NCBI RefSeq assembly: GCF_900489465.1
Contig: NZ_UEFQ01000013.1
Coordinates: 837,955-901,954 of the forward strand
Direction: 5' to 3'
Length of the DNA stretch: 64,000 nt
Source: Aequorivita sp. CIP111184
Lineage (GTDB): Bacteria > Bacteroidota > Bacteroidia > Flavobacteriales > Flavobacteriaceae
In this document: positions 42,702 to 50,037 of the stretch, piece by piece
Numbering within the stretch: position 1 is the stretch's first letter
Layout: each line of letters opens with the position of its first letter
Notes under the pieces: model-generated
Told to the model about the DNA's origin: nothing
The model's input: the letters and a program-made list of their open reading frames with translations, nothing else
The model's database searches: none
Position numbers and translations under genes: made by a program

Positions 42702-43595
42702 TTGTCCATTACCCAATCACATTCAACTACCCAGTCTATCGTCAGAAATTTTACTGAAATCACTAAGCTTAGGCTTTCGGTGAGTGTAGTTTTTTCTTCT
42801 GTTGCTGGTTATTTGTTGGGCGCAGAGTCCATAGACTTCTATATCCTCTTTCTTTTGTGTGTAGGCGGATATTGCATGGTAGGTGCTTCAAATGTGTATA
42901 ACCAAATAATCGAGCGAGACTTAGACGCATTGATGGACCGCACTAAAAATAGGCCGCTTCCAGCTGGACAAATGAGCGTTCGTTCGGCGTTTATACTCGC
43001 GGGTGTTTTAACAGTATTAGGGATTGTAGTGTTGTATTCCATCAATCCTATCACGGCGATGTTTGGGGCTATTTCTATATTTATGTACGTAAGCCTATAC
43101 ACTCCTTTAAAAACAAAAACGCCACTTTCGGTTTTTGTAGGTGCATTTCCAGGGGCTATCCCTTTTATGTTGGGCTGGGTTGCTGCAACCGGAAAGTTCG
43201 GTATTGAGCCAGGCACATTGTTTATGATTCAGTTTTTTTGGCAGTTTCCGCATTTTTGGGCCATAGGCTGGTTTCTTTTTGATGATTACCAAAAAGGAGG
43301 ATTTTTTATGCTTCCTAACGGTAAGCGCGATAAGGGTACGGCTATACAAATTATATTATACACAATTTGGACTGTGCTTGTTTCTGTAATACCTGTTTTG
43401 GGTATTACCGGAAAGCTATATTTAACGCCAATTTCAGGGGTTTTGATTGGGCTTTTGGGAATTGGACTTATTTATTACGCACTTAAACTTTATAAAGAAA
43501 AAACTTCCAAGACCGCCAAACAACTTATGCTTGCTAGCGTGAGCTATATTACATTGCTGCAAATAATTTATGTTGCGGACAAATTTTTAAGATGA
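42702..43595 (+). CDS. ctaB: Protohaem IX farnesyltransferase (haem O synthase)
   Basis: 297 residues if started at the TTG at 42702; the frame remains open upstream to 42651 but that part overlaps the promoter. UbiA-type prenyltransferase with eight to nine membrane helices. The Asp-rich motif is NVYNQIIERDLDALMDRTKNRPLP (NxxxDxxxD), the second motif YTPLKTKTPLSVFVGAFPGA, and FWQFPHFWAIGWFLFDDY is the family signature. It farnesylates haem b to haem O on the way to haem A for the oxidase. It opens the second respiratory cluster. Start-codon confidence is lower than product confidence. Confidence 0.93.
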   Translation: MSITQSHSTTQSIVRNFTEITKLRLSVSVVFSSVAGYLLGAESIDFYILFLLCVGGYCMVGASNVYNQIIERDLDALMDRTKNRPLPAGQMSVRSAFILAGVLTVLGIVVLYSINPITAMFGAISIFMYVSLYTPLKTKTPLSVFVGAFPGAIPFMLGWVAATGKFGIEPGTLFMIQFFWQFPHFWAIGWFLFDDYQKGGFFMLPNGKRDKGTAIQIILYTIWTVLVSVIPVLGITGKLYLTPISGVLIGLLGIGLIYYALKLYKEKTSKTAKQLMLASVSYITLLQIIYVADKFLR

Positions 43596-43640
43596 TAAAG
43601 GTCATTCTGGCTTTGCACTAATTTAGAGAATATTAAAAAA

Positions 43641-44219
43641 ATGGATTTAACTGAAGGAACTGAGCAAATAAAGATAGACAGAGCAAAAAAAAATATGCTC
43701 TGGTTTGGTATTATTAGTTTAACGATGAGTTTTGCAGGACTTACCAGCGCCTATGTAGTAAGTAAAGAAAGACCGGACTGGATTTCAACTTTTGATATTC
43801 CGCAGGCTTTCTATATTAGCCTTGCCTTAATAATTGTAAGTAGCATTACGGTCCATCTTGCTTTAAAAACAATTAGAAAACAACAAAATAGCCTAGGCAT
43901 GTTTTTTTTGGTTACCACTTTTTTATTGGGAGCTTTGTTTGTGGTTTTCCAATTTGTAGGTTTTTCAGAAATTATAAAAAACGGATATAATTTTACAGGA
44001 CCCACAAGCAGTATCACTACTTCTTTTATTTATTTGGTGGTTTTGTTGCACGTAGCTCACGTTTTTGCGGGACTAATATCGCTTTTGGTTGTAATTTATA
44101 ATCATTTTAAACTAAAATATAACAACGGGAATACTCTTGGTGTGGAATTGGCCGCAACCTTTTGGCATTTTGTGGATATAGTGTGGATTTACCTGTTTTT
44201 ATTTTTATATTTTGTTTAA
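43641..44219 (+). CDS. ctaE: Cytochrome c oxidase subunit III (short form)
   Basis: 192 residues with five predicted helices. Start context KNMLWFGIISLTMSFAGLTSAYVVSK is typical, and the end (LAATFWHFVDIVWIYLFLFLYFV) is the conserved subunit III C-terminus. Subunit III stabilises the catalytic core of the haem-copper oxidase. It is followed after 140 bases by a second subunit III-type gene, so one may be the structural subunit and the other an accessory version. Confidence 0.92.
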   Translation: MDLTEGTEQIKIDRAKKNMLWFGIISLTMSFAGLTSAYVVSKERPDWISTFDIPQAFYISLALIIVSSITVHLALKTIRKQQNSLGMFFLVTTFLLGALFVVFQFVGFSEIIKNGYNFTGPTSSITTSFIYLVVLLHVAHVFAGLISLLVVIYNHFKLKYNNGNTLGVELAATFWHFVDIVWIYLFLFLYFV

Positions 44220-44323
44220 CCTTAAATATTGATTTTAAAGCACACACGAAATATGATGCAGAACTATTAGGATAGATTTTTTCTAAATTAATAATTGATG
44301 TTTCGTTAAATAAAAATTAAACG

Positions 44324-44331
44324 TATTTTTG
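44324..44331 (+). promoter_or_regulatory. -7 box before the second subunit III gene
   Basis: TATTTTTG matches TAnnTTTG 28 bases before the ATG at 44360, inside the 140-base gap. No perfect TTG at the 20-base spacing (TTT is there instead). Confidence 0.4.
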
Positions 44332-44359
44332 AACCTTATTTAAAAACCTATTTCTTTTT

Positions 44360-45343
44360 ATGGAAGCTACCGTTGTTAAAACAGGTACCGAAGGAAAAAC
44401 CTGGGGTGGTGGAAACCAACCGCTAAAAGCCAGTTATGGCAAAATGATGATGTGGTTTTTCATCGTTTCTGATGCCTTGACGTTTTCAGGATTTCTTGCC
44501 TCTTATGGATTTTCAAGATTCAAGTTTGTAGATGCTTGGCCTATTCCCGATGAAGTATTTACCCACTTCCCATTCCTTCACGGAGTTGATGCGCCTATGT
44601 ATTATGTCGCATTTATGACCTTTATCTTGATCTTTTCGTCCGTAACCATGGTTTTGGCTGTGGATGCAGGACATAAAATGCAGCAAAATAAAGTTATTCT
44701 TTATATGTTTCTTACAATAATTGGAGGTTTTGTTTTCTTAGGCTCACAAGCTTGGGAATGGGCTACCTTCATTAAGGGTGATTATGGAGCAATAGAAACT
44801 AAAGGTGGGCAGATTGTCCAGTTTTTGGATAAAGAAGGAGAGCGAGTTGCACTTCGTGATTTTGCCGCAATGGGAACAGGAGAGCGGGCTGAACAAACAA
44901 AGGAAAATGGAATTTGGTTCAAAAATGAATCGGAATATTATCCGAGTGTTTCTTTTGAACAAGTAAAAGAAGGCTTTCTTGCAAATGATAATCTTTTAGT
45001 TCGAGTTCAACATAAAAACGAGCATGGACATCATATAATTTTAAATCGCGAAGAATCCATTGCAAAAGTCGTTAATGATGGTCAAATGGTGGTTGAAGGG
45101 GCAAACCTTCGCCATAATGAATACGGCCATCCTTTATTTGCAGACTTTTTCTTCTTTATTACTGGTTTTCACGGTTTCCACGTAGCTACTGGAGTACTAA
45201 TTAACTGTATTATTTTCTTTAATGTAATTATAGGAACCTATGAACGACGTGGCCATTACGAAATGGTTGAAAAAGTCGGACTGTACTGGCACTTTGTGGA
45301 TTTGGTATGGGTATTTGTATTTACATTCTTTTATCTTGTATAA
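44360..45343 (+). CDS. Cytochrome c oxidase subunit III, long form with an inserted soluble domain
   Basis: 327 residues. Residues 27-138 and 256-327 match subunit III helices (SGFLASYGFSRFKFVDAWP; SQAWEWATFI; FFFITGFHGFHVATGVLIN; LYWHFVDLVWVFVFTFFYLV). Between them (about 140-255) sits a hydrophilic insertion of about 115 residues, absent from the short paralogue, located after the WEW helix. It probably folds on one side of the membrane; its function is unknown. This long form recurs in Bacteroidetes oxidase clusters. It is 16 bases upstream of the subunit IV gene. Confidence 0.9.
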   Translation: MEATVVKTGTEGKTWGGGNQPLKASYGKMMMWFFIVSDALTFSGFLASYGFSRFKFVDAWPIPDEVFTHFPFLHGVDAPMYYVAFMTFILIFSSVTMVLAVDAGHKMQQNKVILYMFLTIIGGFVFLGSQAWEWATFIKGDYGAIETKGGQIVQFLDKEGERVALRDFAAMGTGERAEQTKENGIWFKNESEYYPSVSFEQVKEGFLANDNLLVRVQHKNEHGHHIILNREESIAKVVNDGQMVVEGANLRHNEYGHPLFADFFFFITGFHGFHVATGVLINCIIFFNVIIGTYERRGHYEMVEKVGLYWHFVDLVWVFVFTFFYLV

Positions 45344-45358
45344 AATTTTATTTAAAAA

Positions 45359-45748
45359 ATGGCACACGAGCAAGCACATAAATTAGCAATCTTTAGAGGA
45401 ACTTTAAAGTTTAAATCAAATGTATCCAAGATTTGGGGTGTATTTGTAATACTATCAATTGTTACAACTGTAGAAGTAGCATTAGGTATTATCCGTCCAG
45501 CGTTTTTGGTAGACCATCATTTTTTGGCACTGAAACTTCTTAACTGGATATTCATCCTGCTTACACTATTTAAAGCATACTATATTACGTGGGATTTTAT
45601 GCACATGCGCGACGAAACTACCGGCTTGCGAAGAGCTGTAATCTGGACATCCCTGTTCTTGATTAGTTATTTGGTGGTGCTTTTACTAATTGAAGGTGAT
45701 TATATTTATGAAGTTTATAAAGTTGGATTTATAAAATTCAACTTCTAA
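45359..45748 (+). CDS. Cytochrome c oxidase subunit IV family protein
   Basis: 129 residues with three membrane helices (about 25-46, 58-80 and 96-116). It has the pattern of prokaryotic COX4 proteins (KIWGVFVILSIVTTVEVALG, LLTLFKAYYITWDFMHMRDE). Small structural or assembly subunit of the oxidase. It lies 15 bases after the long subunit III gene and is followed by a terminator, so the oxidase-subunit transcript ends here. Confidence 0.9.
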   Translation: MAHEQAHKLAIFRGTLKFKSNVSKIWGVFVILSIVTTVEVALGIIRPAFLVDHHFLALKLLNWIFILLTLFKAYYITWDFMHMRDETTGLRRAVIWTSLFLISYLVVLLLIEGDYIYEVYKVGFIKFNF

Positions 45749-45763
45749 GAAATATTAAGTTTT

Positions 45764-45792
45764 AAAAAACCCTCTTTAAAGAGGGTTTTTTT
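45764..45792 (+). terminator. Terminator after the subunit IV gene
   Basis: AAAAAACCCTC (45764-45774) pairs with GAGGGTTTTTT (45781-45791) around TTTAAA, with further T residues. Confidence 0.85.
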
Positions 45793-45825
45793 ATATTCAA
45801 TAATTTAAAATTAACATCTAAAACA

Positions 45826-45856
45826 TTGCCCAACCCCCTTTTACCCTGTATTTTTG
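45826..45856 (+). promoter_or_regulatory. Promoter of the SCO-like/SCO/DUF420 genes
   Basis: TTG at 45826-45828, a 20-base spacer, then TATTTTTG at 45849-45856. Transcription begins near 45863, about 15 bases before the ATG at 45878. Confidence 0.6.
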
Positions 45857-45877
45857 CAAGAGCAAAAAAACTGTAAA

Positions 45878-46522
45878 ATGAAGAAGTATTTAGTGCTTGG
45901 CATCTTGTTTATACTGCCTATTACGGCATATGTTTTTTTTGCTTCCGGGAAAAATAACTTCGCTACGCTTCCTGTGCTTACTAATTCAATTACTGAATTG
46001 AATGGGTTTAAAACACTCGATGGAAAATCCGTTCAACTAAAAGATCATATTACAGTTTTGGGTTTCTTCGGAAGTGATTTGGAAGCACACCGTGCATATG
46101 CTTACAACCTTGCCCATAAAATATACAGCAAAAACCACGAGTTTAATGAATTTCAATTTGTCATTCTTTTGCCCAGCGGCACTGAAGAACAAGCTAGAAA
46201 CATTGAAGAGAAGCTCAAAGAGATTGCACCAACAGATTCTTGGCATTTCGCTTTTGGGGCTGAAGAAGATATCACTAATGTTTTTAAATCCCTTAAGTCA
46301 AACCTTGCATTAGATTCAAATTTATCAACTCCCTACGTTTTTATAGTAGATAAAGAGAGAAGTCTTCGCGGAAGGGATGATGACGAAGATGAAGGGGTAA
46401 TGTATGGTTTTGATTCCAGCACAATTGCTGAAATAAACAATAAAATGAGTGACGATGTAAAAGTTCTTTTGGCAGAATATAGGCGAGCTCTAAAGAAGTA
46501 TAATGATAAAAGGGAAATATAA
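45878..46522 (+). CDS. SCO/thioredoxin-fold-like membrane protein lacking the CxxxC copper site
   Basis: 214 residues from the ATG at 45878; the in-frame upstream ATG at 45854 lies in the promoter. One N-terminal helix anchors a periplasmic domain whose layout parallels the SCO gene just downstream: a strand LNGFKTLDGKSVQLKDHITVLGFFG where SCO proteins have a TxxCPxxCP loop, then a VILLPSGTEEQARNI helix and a late strand PYVFIVDKERSLRGRDDDEDE. The cysteines are absent, and no Cys is present in the fold. It is either a redox-dead SCO paralogue or another thioredoxin-like protein. Position in the oxidase-assembly cluster suggests a chaperone role. Confidence 0.65.
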   Translation: MKKYLVLGILFILPITAYVFFASGKNNFATLPVLTNSITELNGFKTLDGKSVQLKDHITVLGFFGSDLEAHRAYAYNLAHKIYSKNHEFNEFQFVILLPSGTEEQARNIEEKLKEIAPTDSWHFAFGAEEDITNVFKSLKSNLALDSNLSTPYVFIVDKERSLRGRDDDEDEGVMYGFDSSTIAEINNKMSDDVKVLLAEYRRALKKYNDKREI

Positions 46523-46553
46523 TCTAGAAAATTTCATTTAAAGTATTCACCAA

Positions 46554-47177
46554 ATGAAAAAGAATTATTCATACATAGGTATTACGTTCGTTATTTTAAT
46601 TTTTGGAATTTGGGCAGTTCCAAAAATAATCAATACGCTATCAAAACCAGACCTTGCCACGATTGGTTCTGTTCCAGCTTTCAGCTTTACTGATCAGAAC
46701 CAAAAGATTATTACAAATGAAACATTTAAAGACAAAGTATATATAGTTGAGTTTTTCTTTACTACTTGTCCTTCCATTTGCCCGATTATGACAGAAAACA
46801 TGGTTAAAATCCAAGATGCTTTTTTGGGCAATCCAAAAGTTGGAATCGCTTCTTTTTCGATTGATCCAGCTCACGATACACCCCAGGTTTTAAAGGAATA
46901 TGCCGAAAACAAAGGAATAACAAAACCACAATGGCATTTATTGACGGGTGAAAAGGAAAAAATATTTAAACTCGCCAATGAAGGTTTCAATTTGTATGTG
47001 GGCGAAGTTTCCGAAGTGGAAGGTGGTTTTGAGCACTCTGGTTTTTTTGCACTTGTTGACCAAGAAGGCAACATTCGCTCCAGAAAAGATGAAAATGGAA
47101 ACCCTATTATTTACTATGATGGTTTGAAAGATAACGGAATACAAATGTTGAAAGAAGACATTAAAAAACTCTTATAA
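46554..47177 (+). CDS. SCO-family copper chaperone/thiol protein for cytochrome oxidase
   Basis: 207 residues. An N-terminal membrane anchor (ITFVILIFGIWAVPKIINTL) is followed by a thioredoxin-like fold with the copper-binding CxxxC in FFFTTCPSICPIM (about residues 78-84). SIDPAHDTPQVL is the family strand, and the third ligand His is in VEGGFEHSGFFALVD. All three Cu ligands are intact. It delivers copper to, or reduces, the Cu(A) site of subunit II. It is 31 bases after the degenerate paralogue and 8 bases before the DUF420 gene. Confidence 0.94.
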   Translation: MKKNYSYIGITFVILIFGIWAVPKIINTLSKPDLATIGSVPAFSFTDQNQKIITNETFKDKVYIVEFFFTTCPSICPIMTENMVKIQDAFLGNPKVGIASFSIDPAHDTPQVLKEYAENKGITKPQWHLLTGEKEKIFKLANEGFNLYVGEVSEVEGGFEHSGFFALVDQEGNIRSRKDENGNPIIYYDGLKDNGIQMLKEDIKKLL

Positions 47178-47185
47178 TTTCTAAA

Positions 47186-47713
47186 ATGGATAATACTATT
47201 ACCACATCAAAAAAGTATAATGTTTGGATATGGATTCTTTCCATAGCAATTCCGGTGGCGGTGGCTGTTCTGTTTACAATTAGAATTCCCGGAGTGGAAC
47301 GTCTAGGTTTTCTGCCTCCTATCTACGCAACTATTAATGGAATGACTGCCATTTTATTGATTACAGCTGTTTTTCAGATTAGAAAGGGAAACAGAAAAAT
47401 GCACGAAAGGTTAATGAAGACCGCCATTATCTTTTCAGTATTGTTTTTGGTGATGTATGTTGCTTATCATATGACTTCCGATTCCACACGATACGGTGGG
47501 GAAGGAATTGTTAAATATGTATATTATTTCATTCTTTTAACGCATATTTTATTGTCAATAGTTGTTATACCTTTTGTTTTAATTACATACGTTAGGGCCA
47601 TTTCAGGACAGTTTTATCAACATCGAAAAATAGCGCGAATTACGTATCCGCTTTGGCTGTATGTTGCCGTAACTGGCGTGATTGTTTATTTAATGATTTC
47701 ACCGTATTACTAA
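47186..47713 (+). CDS. DUF420 (CtaM-like) membrane protein
   Basis: 175 residues with five membrane helices. It shows the DUF420 pattern: ATINGMTAILLITAVFQIRKGN, then RLMKTAIIFSVLFLVMYVAYHM and the C-terminal RKIARITYPLWLYVAVTGVIVYLMI. A DUF420 protein (CtaM) is needed for aa3 oxidase maturation in Staphylococcus; the same is inferred here from context. The stop codon overlaps the ATG of the next small gene by one base. Confidence 0.88.
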   Translation: MDNTITTSKKYNVWIWILSIAIPVAVAVLFTIRIPGVERLGFLPPIYATINGMTAILLITAVFQIRKGNRKMHERLMKTAIIFSVLFLVMYVAYHMTSDSTRYGGEGIVKYVYYFILLTHILLSIVVIPFVLITYVRAISGQFYQHRKIARITYPLWLYVAVTGVIVYLMISPYY

Positions 47714-47952
47714 TGAATATGAAGTTTAAAGTTTTTATAATATTTCTCTTTCTTCTTTTTGCTGTTCTTCCAGCAGAGGCGCAATGTGCCATGTGCCGTG
47801 CCGTTTTGGAAAGCGAAGAAGGGGGGCATGCTGCCAAAGGAATCAATAACGGAATCATGTACTTAATGATATTTCCTTACCTACTCATTGCTGGCGTTGG
47901 CTATGCAATCTACCGAAGCCGAAAAAAGGCGCGTTCACAAGAAACCGAGTGA
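47713..47952 (+). CDS. Small exported membrane protein with a CxxC motif
   Basis: 79 residues from the ATG at 47713, which overlaps the DUF420 stop by one base; a second ATG at 47719 is possible. A signal-like helix (residues 4-22, ending PAEAQ) is followed at once by CAMCRAVLESEEGG, then one membrane helix (YLMIFPYLLIAGVGYAIY) and a basic tail (RSRKKARSQ). The CxxC would lie at the outer face of the inner membrane, right after the cleavage site. I do not recognise a named family. Operon overlap with SCO and DUF420 suggests a role in copper or thiol handling for oxidase assembly. Confidence 0.75.
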   Translation: MNMKFKVFIIFLFLLFAVLPAEAQCAMCRAVLESEEGGHAAKGINNGIMYLMIFPYLLIAGVGYAIYRSRKKARSQETE

Positions 47953-47979
47953 TTTTATTCTTTTTACTGTAACATCCAG

Positions 47980-48007
47980 CGGTTTTTAAAGTCTTATAAA
48001 AAAACCG
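47980..48007. terminator. Weak inverted repeat after the oxidase-assembly genes
   Basis: CGGTTTTT (47980-47987) and AAAAACCG (48000-48007) are complementary. There is no long T-run after it, so termination is uncertain. Confidence 0.3.
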
Positions 48008-48092
48008 AAACATTAATCTTTTCAAGTCTTAACAAGAATTTCACATTTGAAAGGGTATTTCCCCCTTATTTTGTATTTCAATAATTTTCAGA

Positions 48093-48800
48093 ATGATAGA
48101 AATAAAAAACCTTCACAAATCATATCACATGGGTAAAAATTCACTCCATGTTTTAAAAGGCATAAATTTTTCAGTTGCTGAAGGCGAAATGGTTTCCATC
48201 ATGGGTTCTTCTGGTTCCGGAAAATCAACATTATTGAATATTCTAGGTATACTGGATGAGGCTGACGAAGGCACATATACTTTGGACGGCACGTTGATAA
48301 AAAACCTGAACGAAAAAGTAGCTGCGCGCTACCGCAACAAATTCTTGGGTTTTATCTTCCAATCTTTCAACTTAATTAATTATAAGTCAGCTTTGGATAA
48401 TGTTTCAATGCCACTCTACTACCAAGGCGTAAAACGAAATATTCGCAACGAGAAAGCTATGCATTACTTAGAAAAAGTTGGCTTAGCAGATTGGGCTTCA
48501 CACCTTCCAAGTGAACTTTCCGGCGGGCAAAAACAAAGAGTAGCCATTGCCCGTGCTCTGGCCAGCGATCCAAAAGTTTTGCTTGCTGATGAACCTACAG
48601 GAGCCTTGGATACGAAAACTTCCTATGAAGTAATGGAACTTATTCAAGGTATTAACGACGAAGGAAAAACAATTTTGATTGTAACTCATGAAGATGACAT
48701 AGCGCACATGACTAAACGAATTGTAAACCTAAAAGATGGGTTGATAATAGACGATTCCGTTGTTAATCAAGTACGGGCCAAAACTGAAACTTATGTTTAG
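48093..48800 (+). CDS. ABC transporter ATP-binding protein, MacB/LolD type
   Basis: 235 residues. Walker A GSSGSGKST (about 38-46), Q-loop FIFQSFNLI, signature LSGGQKQRVAIARAL (about 143), Walker B KVLLADEPTGALD and the switch His in LIVTHEDD are all intact. This is the sub-family that drives MacB-like mechanotransmission transporters. The permease ATG at 48793 overlaps its 3' end by 8 bases. It is the only ATPase for two permease genes in the cluster. Confidence 0.95.
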   Translation: MIEIKNLHKSYHMGKNSLHVLKGINFSVAEGEMVSIMGSSGSGKSTLLNILGILDEADEGTYTLDGTLIKNLNEKVAARYRNKFLGFIFQSFNLINYKSALDNVSMPLYYQGVKRNIRNEKAMHYLEKVGLADWASHLPSELSGGQKQRVAIARALASDPKVLLADEPTGALDTKTSYEVMELIQGINDEGKTILIVTHEDDIAHMTKRIVNLKDGLIIDDSVVNQVRAKTETYV

Positions 48801-50037
48801 TATTGAACGCTGGGAAGAAATATTTGAGGCGATTCGCAAAAACAAATTGCGCACATTTCTTACGGGTCTTTCTGTAGCTTCGGGGATTTTTATTTTGGTC
48901 ATTTTGCTTGCAATCGGGCAGGGAATGCAAAACGGCGTTGCAAAAGAGTTTGAAAGCGATGCTACAAACCGTATTAGCGTTTGGACAAACGTGACTTCAG
49001 AAGAATATAAAGGCCTTAACCCCGGCCGGATAATAGAAATGACCAATCGCGATTATGAAATGGCGGTTAACAAAAATAGTGATAAGCTAGAATACAAATC
49101 TGGCGTATACAGTAGATGGGGGCAATTAACCACTTATAAAAAGGAAAACGGAAGTTATCGGGTTGAAGGTGTTCGTGGCGACTATCAGTTTCTTGAAAAT
49201 GCAACATTGGTTGCTGGAAGATATATCAACCAAGGTGATTTAAATTCTTTTGAAAAAGTCACGGTTATAGGAAACCAAGTATATCTCGATCTTTTTAAGG
49301 GAGAAAATGCTATTGGAGAATATGTTGATGTTGCTGGAATAAAATTTAAGGTAGTGGGTATTTATACAGACCCGGGAGGAGAACGAGAGGAAACAAGACT
49401 ATTTATTCCTTTAACCACTGCACAAAAGGTTTTTAATGCAGGAGACAAACTTCGGTCATTGGCATTTACACTTCAAAAGCAGGATGATTATAATGAAGCG
49501 CTAGCTGCTTCCGAAGCATTTTCTGCACAATTGGAAACCGATCTTAAAATTGCGCACACCATTTCGCCAACCGATGATAGAGCGGTGAATGTGAACAATA
49601 CACTTGAAAACGCAAAAAAGTTTTACGATCTTAATAATATGATCCGCTGGTTTTTTTGGGGAGTGGGTATTTGTACAATTATAGCAGGAGTTGTTGGCGT
49701 AAGCAATATCATGCTTATTATAGTTAAAGAACGCACCAAAGAAATTGGGGTGCGTAAGGCAATTGGCGCCCAGCCTTGGTCTATTATCGGTATGATACTT
49801 CACGAATCTATTTTCGTAACTGCAGTGGCGGGTTTTGTTGGGCTTATGTTTAGTCTGTTATTGCTACAACTTGTTGGTCCATTCATTGAAACAGATTACA
49901 TTCGAAATCCTTCCGTAGATTTTTCAGTAGCAATTACAACTGTTATCATACTTGTTGTTGCCGGTGCAGTTGCAGGATTCTTTCCGGCGTATCGTGCTGC
50001 AAATATTAAACCTATAGAAGCTTTGCGCGATGAGTAA
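48793..50037 (+). CDS. MacB-like ABC permease (first)
   Basis: 414 residues from the ATG at 48793 (MFSIERWEEIFEAIRKNKLRTF). One N-terminal helix (about 22-44), a periplasmic MacB_PCD domain (about 50-280), then three C-terminal helices (about 285-310, 335-362 and 375-400). Cytoplasmic coupling motif is VKERTKEIGVRKAIGAQPWSI, and the end reads FPAYRAANIKPIEALRDE, the FtsX/MacB signature. With the ATPase it forms a tripartite pump with the adaptors and TolC encoded downstream. It overlaps the second permease by 8 bases. Confidence 0.94.
   Translation: MFSIERWEEIFEAIRKNKLRTFLTGLSVASGIFILVILLAIGQGMQNGVAKEFESDATNRISVWTNVTSEEYKGLNPGRIIEMTNRDYEMAVNKNSDKLEYKSGVYSRWGQLTTYKKENGSYRVEGVRGDYQFLENATLVAGRYINQGDLNSFEKVTVIGNQVYLDLFKGENAIGEYVDVAGIKFKVVGIYTDPGGEREETRLFIPLTTAQKVFNAGDKLRSLAFTLQKQDDYNEALAASEAFSAQLETDLKIAHTISPTDDRAVNVNNTLENAKKFYDLNNMIRWFFWGVGICTIIAGVVGVSNIMLIIVKERTKEIGVRKAIGAQPWSIIGMILHESIFVTAVAGFVGLMFSLLLLQLVGPFIETDYIRNPSVDFSVAITTVIILVVAGAVAGFFPAYRAANIKPIEALRDE

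Noticed and set aside
42578..42763. N-terminal extension of the metallo-beta-lactamase-fold protein
   Set aside because: It would overlap the divergent ctaB promoter and would bury the clear signal peptide that begins at 42577.
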